This document shows, one piece after another, positions 6,246 to 10,549 of a stretch of 10,549 nt of DNA. The position numbers and the translations under genes are program-made. Within the stretch, counting starts at the first letter, position 1. Each line of letters starts with the position of its first letter. The stretch covers positions 1-10,549 of the forward strand of contig JADGRM010000054.1 of NCBI GenBank assembly GCA_017880945.1, in the 5' to 3' direction. Origin of the DNA: Gallionella sp. (lineage in GTDB: Bacteria > Pseudomonadota > Gammaproteobacteria > Burkholderiales > Gallionellaceae). The notes beneath the pieces were generated by a model. That model was not told where the DNA came from, made no database searches, and worked only from the letters and a program-made list of their open reading frames with translations.

Positions 6246-7442
6246 TCATTTTACGGGCTTGCTTGCTTCAGGCTGCACGCGCACTCCGGCCTTGACTCCG
6301 GCTTGATCGAGCGACATCACGATCTGGTCGCCTTCGTTCAATCCGGAGATGATTTCGGTGTGATCCCAGTTGGCCAGACCTGTCGTCACGGCGCGCTCTT
6401 CGAGCACACCATCGGCCCCGTAGAGCAGCACACGCTTGGCTTCTTGCGCGGTTTGCGCGGGCAGCAGTGCTTGCGTGGGGATGCGCAGCACGTTTGCATG
6501 CGAGGTATGCACGATCTCGACATCGGCGCTGTAGCCTACCAATAAATTTTCCTCGCTGGGAGGCTCGTCGAAGGCGACTTCCACTTCCACAGTGCGCGCC
6601 TGCTTCTCGATTTCCAGCACGTAGGGTGCGACGCGCTTGACCTTGCCCGCAAAGGTCTTGCCCTTGACCGCGTCCAGCGTGATGCGGGCCACCTGTCCCG
6701 CCTTGATATTGGCGGCATCCACTTCGTCGATCGGCGCGCTGACGAACATGCAGCGATCGTCGATCAGGTCGATCGCCGGCAGCGTCGGAATACCGGGCGG
6801 AGAAGGCGTGGCGTATTCTCCCAGCTCGCCGCTGATGTCAGCCACGATGCCATCGAACGGCGCGCGCAGCACCATGCGCTGCAAACCGGCGCGTGCCACG
6901 GCGATGCGTGATTTGCTTTGTTCTATTTGACTGCGCGCGACCTCACAACCGGCACGGCTTATCTTGGCAGCGGATACTTTCTGGTCCAACCCTTCGGCAG
7001 AAATGAATCCCTTCTCTTTGAGTTGCTGCGCACGGTCGGCTTCCTTTTCAGACAGGTCTGCCTGCACACAGGCCTGCTGCTCCTGAGTCTGCGCTGTGGC
7101 AAGTTGCTCCTGCGCCAAACGCTGCTGTGCCTGCAAGTCTTTATCCCACAACTCCAGCAACACTTCACCTTCCTTGACGCGCTGCCCCTTCTTCACCAGT
7201 AAATGCTCGATTTGCCCGCCCGACGAAGCAGCCAGCTTGGCGCGACGGCACGGCTTGACCGTCCCCGCGCGGGTGTTGCTCACCGTTGCCTCCACCATCC
7301 CGCGCTCGACTTTGACCAGCTGCACGCGCAGCGGCGCGGGGCGCGTGAAGTACCAGGCCGCGACCGCAAGCAGCACCAACCCCGCCAGCCATGGCAGGTA
7401 GCGAATAAAAGTATTACGCTTGTCTTGCTGAGCAGGAGTCAT
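6246..7442 (-). CDS. Membrane fusion protein (MacA/HlyD-type adaptor) of an ABC efflux pump
   Basis: The 398-residue adaptor has one N-terminal inner-membrane anchor (about 15-32, YLPWLAGLVLLAVAAWYF). A split lipoyl domain follows (about 65-100 and 190-205, the second half reading LRAPFDGIVAD), interrupted by a long Gln/Glu/Lys-rich alpha-helical hairpin (about 103-188). The beta-barrel (about 230-312) and a membrane-proximal domain (about 313-390) complete it. This order is that of MacA/HlyD periplasmic adaptors, which link the permease to a TolC-like channel. The ATG at 7442 is chosen: AGGGGA sits just upstream and the protein begins MTPAQQDKRN. An in-frame ATG at 7508 would translate the preceding repeat and overlap the CDF gene. 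The gene starts 17 bp after the CDF stop, and the ATPase gene follows after 10 bp. Confidence 0.93.
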   Translation of the reverse strand: MTPAQQDKRNTFIRYLPWLAGLVLLAVAAWYFTRPAPLRVQLVKVERGMVEATVSNTRAGTVKPCRRAKLAASSGGQIEHLLVKKGQRVKEGEVLLELWDKDLQAQQRLAQEQLATAQTQEQQACVQADLSEKEADRAQQLKEKGFISAEGLDQKVSAAKISRAGCEVARSQIEQSKSRIAVARAGLQRMVLRAPFDGIVADISGELGEYATPSPPGIPTLPAIDLIDDRCMFVSAPIDEVDAANIKAGQVARITLDAVKGKTFAGKVKRVAPYVLEIEKQARTVEVEVAFDEPPSEENLLVGYSADVEIVHTSHANVLRIPTQALLPAQTAQEAKRVLLYGADGVLEERAVTTGLANWDHTEIISGLNEGDQIVMSLDQAGVKAGVRVQPEASKPVK

Positions 7443-7459
7443 ACTGTCCCCTACAGAAT

Positions 7460-8497
7460 TCAGCCTTGAGCCGCCAAATGCGGCTGGGTGTTCTCCCTCT
7501 CCCTGCAAGGGGAGGGAATAATGTTATCCGAAGGTAATGGCAACAACTCATGCCGACTGCCGCCAATCCGGTTGATCTCGATACTGATATGCACCAACTC
7601 TTCGTGGATGCTTAACTGTTGCTTGAAATATTCCGGCGATGCTTCATTATCCGTCGCAAGACTCAGAATGCAAGCGTACTTTCCTTTGCCCACACGCCAT
7701 ACATGCAAATCGCACAGTCGGGCTTTGACCGGTGATGCGTCAATGACGTCGCGAATCTCGGCCACCACAGGTGCATTCATCTCGGCATCCAGCAGCACAC
7801 GGCCGGTATCGCGCAGCAAGCTGTAAGCCCAAACGGAAACCAGTACCGCGCCAACCAGACCCATCACCGGATCCAGCCAGCTTATCCCCCACAGCTTGCC
7901 GCCGAACAAAGCGATGATGGCCAGCACCGAAGTCGCCGCATCGGCCAGCACATGCATATAGGCCGAGCGCAAGTTCAAGTCATGATGCCCGTGATGATCG
8001 TGATGCTCATGCTCATGATCGTGATGATGGTGATGCCCATCCTTGAGCAACCACGCAGAGGCAAGGTTAACCAGCAGGCCGACAATCGCAATCGCAATCG
8101 CCTGGTCATAGTGTATCTGGCTCGGCGAGATCAATCTTTCGAGTGATTGGTAAATCATCAACCCGGCCACCATCACCAGAAAGATCGCGCTCGTATAACC
8201 GCCCAACACCTCGATCTTCCAGGTGCCGAAAGAAAAACGTGAGTCATGTGCATATTTTCTGGCGAAAACATATGCAAAAAGAGATAACCCCAGAGCGACC
8301 GTATGCGAACTCATATGCCAGCCATCGGCCAACAATGCCATCGAGTTGTAATACCAGCCGCCGGTAATCTCGACCACCATCATCACTGCGGTAAGAACGG
8401 CTACGCGCAGCGTATTTTTTTCGGCGAGCGGGTTTCCCTCGTCGAATCGGTGCGTGTGTCTAAGGCTATCCGGGGTAGGCAGTTGAGTAGAGAGCAT
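7460..8497 (-). CDS. dmeF: Cation diffusion facilitator, DmeF-like (Co/Ni or other divalent metal exporter)
   Basis: The 345-residue protein is a six-helix CDF antiporter. The N-terminal HTHRFDEGN motif, the phrase ALLADGWHMSSH and RFSFGTWKIEVLGG point to the DmeF subgroup, whose characterised members export Co2+ and Ni2+ in exchange for protons. Likely transport-site residues are His61 and His65 in TM2 (HxxxH) and His182 and Asp186 in TM5 (HxxxD). Between TM4 and TM5 is a very His-rich cytosolic loop (155-172, 11 His), probably metal-sensing or buffering. A C-terminal cytoplasmic domain follows (about 235-312; LCDLHVWRVG). The last residues, about 327-345, come from a GC-rich palindromic repeat and do not look native. 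The ribosome site is weak. The gene leads a packed minus-strand cluster with the ABC efflux genes. Zn2+ or Cd2+ specificity cannot be excluded. Confidence 0.92.
   Translation of the reverse strand: MLSTQLPTPDSLRHTHRFDEGNPLAEKNTLRVAVLTAVMMVVEITGGWYYNSMALLADGWHMSSHTVALGLSLFAYVFARKYAHDSRFSFGTWKIEVLGGYTSAIFLVMVAGLMIYQSLERLISPSQIHYDQAIAIAIVGLLVNLASAWLLKDGHHHHHDHEHEHHDHHGHHDLNLRSAYMHVLADAATSVLAIIALFGGKLWGISWLDPVMGLVGAVLVSVWAYSLLRDTGRVLLDAEMNAPVVAEIRDVIDASPVKARLCDLHVWRVGKGKYACILSLATDNEASPEYFKQQLSIHEELVHISIEINRIGGSRHELLPLPSDNIIPSPCRERENTQPHLAAQG
7469..7485. repeat. Small hairpin at the CDF / fusion-protein junction
   Basis: AGCCGC (7469-7474) and GCGGCT (7480-7485) pair perfectly around a 5-nt loop. 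The hairpin lies in the last codons of the CDF gene, about 27 bp upstream of the adaptor start codon. With no T-run it is more likely an mRNA-processing or translation-tuning structure, or repeat debris, than a terminator. Confidence 0.45.
7494..7517. repeat. Quasi-palindromic CCCTCTCCC-type repeat inside the CDF 3' end
   Basis: A 24-bp near-palindrome (TCCCTCTCCC, centre TGCA, AGGGGAGGGA) has only one mismatch and one wobble. Similar CCCTCTCCC/GGGGAGAGGG elements are dispersed in many proteobacterial genomes and give recurrent spurious peptides. Here it is read in frame as CDF residues of about 327-334 (PSPCRER). Confidence 0.65.
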
Positions 8498-8593
8498 ATT
8501 TCACAGGCTGTTGGTGAGGAAAAGACCTAACTTTTATGACCCCGAGAAGAATAAATTAGTCGAGATTGTAACCAGATCGCAGCTTGAATGAGA

Positions 8594-8620
8594 TACGGCT
8601 GAACACCATGTTCTGCCGTG
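8594..8620. repeat. Imperfect inverted repeat upstream of dmeF
   Basis: ACGGC-T-GAAC (8595-8604) pairs with GTTC-T-GCCGT (8610-8619): 9 bp with one T/T mismatch around loop ACCAT. It lies between the tRNA fragment and dmeF. It could be the old terminator of the tRNA transcript or a protein-binding palindrome upstream of dmeF. No T-run follows on either strand. Confidence 0.4.
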
Positions 8621-8652
8621 CAGTTTCTTCCAAACCTCTTGTGCAAACCTTT

Positions 8653-8697
8653 TGGTGCTGGAGAGAGGAATCGAACCTCCGACCTACGCGTTACGAG
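8653..8697 (-). pseudogene. 3' fragment of tRNA-Thr(CGU), probable attachment-site remnant
   Basis: Read on the minus strand, 8697 to 8653 gives a complete anticodon loop CTCGTAA (anticodon CGT at 8695-8693, U33 and A37 as expected), CGCGT, variable AGGTC, a T-arm GGAGG-TTCGATT-CCTCT that folds with one wobble, acceptor strand CTCCAGC, discriminator A and encoded CCA. Upstream of the loop the sequence (GAGTC) cannot pair with CGCGT. No D-arm or 5' acceptor strand is present, so this is not a working tRNA. Homology starting at the anticodon loop and ending at CCA is what tyrosine-recombinase integration into a tRNA gene leaves at the distal end of the element. By that geometry the inserted DNA would lie to the right of 8697. 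Confidence 0.8.
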
Positions 8698-8761
8698 GAC
8701 TCGACACCAGTGTATTCCCTCGCATATTCAGCAGCGTGTAGCACCGTCTATTAATAGTGAT

Positions 8762-8861
8762 ATCAATTTTGATGGCACTCTCTATCGAAAAGTTGATACC
8801 ACTCTCATGCCGCTATTATACAGGCTACAGTGAACGGCAGTTTTCGGGCATCGAATTTGAT
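8762..8861. repeat. Three copies of a palindromic motif ATCRA-N2/4-TTGAT
   Basis: Copies are ATCAA-TT-TTGAT (8762-8773), ATCGA-AAAG-TTGAT (8784-8797) and ATCGA-AT-TTGAT (8850-8861). The first two are also part of a direct repeat: TTGATGGCACTCTC (8769-8782) against TTGATACCACTCTC (8793-8806), 24 bp apart with two mismatches. All lie between the tRNA fragment and the diguanylate cyclase start. They could be operator sites for that gene or accessory sites of a recombinase. Confidence 0.5.
8793..8819 (+). promoter_or_regulatory. Possible promoter of the diguanylate cyclase gene
   Basis: TTGATA (8793-8798) and TATTAT (8814-8819) resemble sigma-70 boxes, but the spacer is only 15 bp. The -35 box would coincide with the right half of the second palindromic motif, suggesting repression if real. 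The leader to the start codon would be about 140 nt. Confidence 0.25.
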
Positions 8862-8963
8862 ACTATGTGGTTCCGTTCAGTGCCAAAATGAAAGACTTAG
8901 TACTGTTATCCTCAGATTCTCTAAAATTACGCCACACAACCGATAGCTTGGAATGTAGGTGCT

Positions 8964-9989
8964 ATGACCAATAAGCCAACTGAGCAAGACATTTTGCGAA
9001 AAGCCGCCGATGCACAACTCGCGTGCGCGTCGGATATGAAGCAGATGTCAGAGGGAGCGTTGCGCGAGCAGGAAGAATTCTTTCGTTCGATTGTCGAAAA
9101 TGCCGATGATTTTCTTGCGGTGCTTGATCTAAAAGGCCGAAGGCTCTATAACAGCCCCTCATACGCCAAACTTTTTGGAAGTACAGAAGCCTTAAAGAAC
9201 ACGGACTCCTTCGCCGAGGTGTACCCGGATGATCTGGAGCGTGTCAAACAGGCTTTCAGCGACACAGTGCAATCTGGCCACAGCCATCGGTTGACTTACC
9301 GCTTTGTGCTGGCTGACGGCAGAATCCATTACATGGAATCCTGCGGTGATCTGATCAGAGACAGCCAAGGGCAGGCATTGCGTGTCGTGGTCGTATCCCG
9401 CGACATTTCCGAACGTCTCAGAGAAGAAGATGATATTCGCAATCTGGCTTTCTATGACACTTTGACACAACTTCCCAACCGCCGCCTGCTAAATAACCGT
9501 ATGAATCAGGCAATGGCTGCCAGCAAACGTAGTAGACGTTATGGCGCGCTGATGTTTCTTGATCTGGACAACTTCAAGCCTCTCAATGATACGCATGGAC
9601 ATAGTGTGGGGGATATTCTGCTGGTGGAAGTGGCGCGTCGCATCTCCAGTTGTGTGCGTGAGATGGATACGGTCGCGCGTTTTGGCGGCGATGAGTTCGT
9701 GGTGTTACTAAATGAATTAGATGCGGAGAAAGCCCAATCTGCGGTGCAGGCTAGCAATGTGGCTGAAAAAATCCGCGCTATTCTGTCCGAACCTTATGAG
9801 CTGAAATTTCTGAACGAAGGGAAAGCGGAGACGACAGTCGAATATCATAGCTCAGCGAGTATCGGCACAGTGTTGTTTGTCAATCACGAAGCCAGCGCAG
9901 AAGATATTCTCAAGTGGGCAGATATGTCGATGTATCGGGCCAAAGAGGCAGGCCGCAATTTGATTCGGTTTTACGAGCCAAATACTTGA
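8964..9989 (+). CDS. PAS-GGDEF diguanylate cyclase
   Basis: The 341-residue soluble protein has a short helical N-terminus (1-35), a PAS sensor domain (about 36-150; FFRSIVENADDFLAVLDLKGR to VVVVSRDISERL) and a GGDEF domain (about 160-338). The active site is intact: FLDLDNFKPLND (198-209) for metal and GTP, and GGDEF at 241-245. The RxxD inhibitory site (Arg232-Asp235) lies five residues upstream, so it should make c-di-GMP from GTP and be inhibited by product. There is no EAL or HD-GYP domain and no membrane helix, so the PAS domain should sense a cytosolic ligand or redox/light cue. No cofactor-binding residue is evident. Weak ribosome candidates are GGAA (8950-8953) and AGGTG right before the ATG. 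The gene stands alone, right of the tRNA fragment, with base composition less GC-rich than the genes at left. Confidence 0.94.
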   Translation: MTNKPTEQDILRKAADAQLACASDMKQMSEGALREQEEFFRSIVENADDFLAVLDLKGRRLYNSPSYAKLFGSTEALKNTDSFAEVYPDDLERVKQAFSDTVQSGHSHRLTYRFVLADGRIHYMESCGDLIRDSQGQALRVVVVSRDISERLREEDDIRNLAFYDTLTQLPNRRLLNNRMNQAMAASKRSRRYGALMFLDLDNFKPLNDTHGHSVGDILLVEVARRISSCVREMDTVARFGGDEFVVLLNELDAEKAQSAVQASNVAEKIRAILSEPYELKFLNEGKAETTVEYHSSASIGTVLFVNHEASAEDILKWADMSMYRAKEAGRNLIRFYEPNT

Positions 9990-10421
9990 ATGGCCGGCGT
10001 GTGTCGAAAGTGCTACTTGGCGAACGACCGGTTTCGGGAACTCCGCTCATAAACTGAAACTCACCCACCGGCAGTAGCTGGCAAACACAATCACGACCGC
10101 TTTAACCTCTTAGACCGCGCAATGAGGTCATTCATAACCGGTATACGCCAGCCATACAGAAACATTGGATTGTGCAACTAAGTGCAGCACTGCTGCCGCA
10201 ATTATACGGTATGTGTTGACCGGCAGCTTTCTGGCTATTTCATGTTATGACCTGCTGGTCTGCGCCAAGAGGAGACGGTGGGCCTTTCGCACTATGTTAG
10301 CTGGCGCACAGTTTAACTGCGATTGAAAGCCTATGATAAAAAATCATGACGTTCAATCAATTCTGCGTCATGCACGTTGGATTTCAATTAACCAGCATTA
10401 TTTAAGAAAGGAACAAACATC
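9990..10421. other. Intergenic stretch without a convincing gene
   Basis: No ORF here has a plausible ribosome site plus length or family resemblance. Visible structure includes GCAGC/GCTGC (10184-10196), a widely spaced 7-bp inverted repeat TGCGCCA (10261-10267) / TGGCGCA (10302-10308), and the palindrome CAGTTTAACTG (10309-10319). ATGAT-AAAAA-ATCAT (10333-10347) and a leader hairpin described separately also lie here. The right third is AT-rich and presumably holds the promoter of the small His/Ala-rich gene, but no clear -35/-10 pair could be assigned. Confidence 0.5.
10345..10372 (+). promoter_or_regulatory. Hairpin in the leader of the small His/Ala-rich gene
   Basis: CATGACG (10345-10351) and CGTCATG (10366-10372) are a perfect 7-bp inverted repeat with a 14-nt loop, ending about 50 bp upstream of the start codon. 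It overlaps the neighbouring ATGAT/ATCAT repeat, so two mutually exclusive pairings are possible. It may be an operator or an mRNA leader structure; nothing decides between them. Confidence 0.35.
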
Positions 10422-10549
10422 ATGTCAAATATCAAAGAAGCTAGCGGTCTCCATAAACAGGCTGCAATCGATCATGAAGAAGCAGCCAAACACCATCGCA
10501 AAGCAGCGGAATGTCACGATCAGAACAAGCTGAGTGATGCTAAGGCCAG
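10422..10549 (+). CDS. Small His/Ala-rich stress-type protein, N-terminal part
   Basis: An ATG at 10422 with a good ribosome site (AAAGGAA, 10407-10413, 8 bp spacing) opens a frame that runs off the window after 42 full codons. The product begins MSNIKEASGLHKQAAIDHEE. It continues with a pattern of His pairs and Ala-Ala steps (AAIDHEEAAKHHRKAAECHD), typical of an amphipathic helix with a His face. Short proteins with this look occur in betaproteobacteria as uncharacterised, possibly stress-induced or metal-binding proteins; that link is from memory and the function is not established. No signal peptide or membrane segment is visible in the part present. A competing frame (10333-10533) has no ribosome site and no family character. 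Confidence 0.75.
   Translation, partial: MSNIKEASGLHKQAAIDHEEAAKHHRKAAECHDQNKLSDAKA

Noticed and set aside
7443..7508. Upstream ATG giving a 420-residue membrane fusion protein
   Set aside because: The extra 22 residues read through the palindromic repeat and overlap the CDF gene, while the ATG at 7442 has AGGGGA just upstream.
7979..8035. Simple repeat of CATGATC/GATG type units
   Set aside because: It is the DNA of the His/Asp-rich CDF loop, made of CAT/CAC/GAT codons, so protein composition explains the repetitiveness.
8618..8833. A 71-codon open frame containing GAGERNRTSDLR
   Set aside because: This peptide comes from reading the complement of a tRNA 3' end. Similar spurious peptides recur wherever such DNA is translated, so it is not a gene.
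8832..10045. Weak similarity between GAACGGCAGTTTTCGGG (8832-8848) and GAACGACCGGTTTCGGG (10022-10038)
   Set aside because: Only two short blocks match, at GAACG and TTTCGGG. This may be degenerate dispersed-repeat debris, but it is too weak to call a repeat or element end.
10247..10333. Very short ORFs (10-17 codons) around 10247-10333
   Set aside because: No suitable ribosome spacing, no conservation evidence, and length expected by chance.

Overview
The window looks like chromosome of a betaproteobacterium, most probably of the Gallionellaceae/Nitrosomonadales type. This is inferred from protein flavour (RhlE, SelO, DmeF-type CDF, DsrC-like protein), moderately high GC and REP-type palindromes, not from a marker gene. 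No rRNA, CRISPR array, intact tRNA, transposase or integrase is present.

Left part (1-2671): the tail of a probable RNase E gene (+) converges on a low-molecular-weight protein-tyrosine-phosphatase gene (-) across a strong bidirectional terminator. A DsrC/TusE-like sulfur-carrier protein with one C-terminal Cys (+) and the protein AMPylase SelO (+) follow. Middle (2672-4298): SelO and the DEAD-box helicase RhlE (-) converge on a perfect 20-bp REP-type inverted repeat. rhlE has its own promoter and a TTG start.

Centre (4299-8497): four tightly packed minus-strand genes read, in order of transcription, a DmeF-like cation diffusion facilitator, a membrane fusion protein, a MacB-type ABC ATPase and a MacB/FtsX-type permease. 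Gaps are 17 bp, 10 bp and a 4-bp stop/start overlap. The last three genes should form one tripartite efflux machine; the metal exporter ahead of them suggests shared transcription. Palindromic repeats have been absorbed into the 3' coding ends of two of these genes, the CDF and the ATPase.

Right part (8498-10549): a 45-bp piece of a tRNA-Thr(CGU) gene, anticodon loop to CCA, has no 5' half. This is the usual footprint of a tyrosine-recombinase attachment site, so DNA to its right may be an integrated element or relic. That side holds three copies of a palindromic motif, a PAS-GGDEF diguanylate cyclase with catalytic and inhibitory sites intact, about 430 bp without a convincing gene, and the start of a small His/Ala-rich protein cut by the window edge. 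No wholly new system was found. The most noteworthy signals are the BIME that encodes a protein tail and the tRNA-fragment att site.
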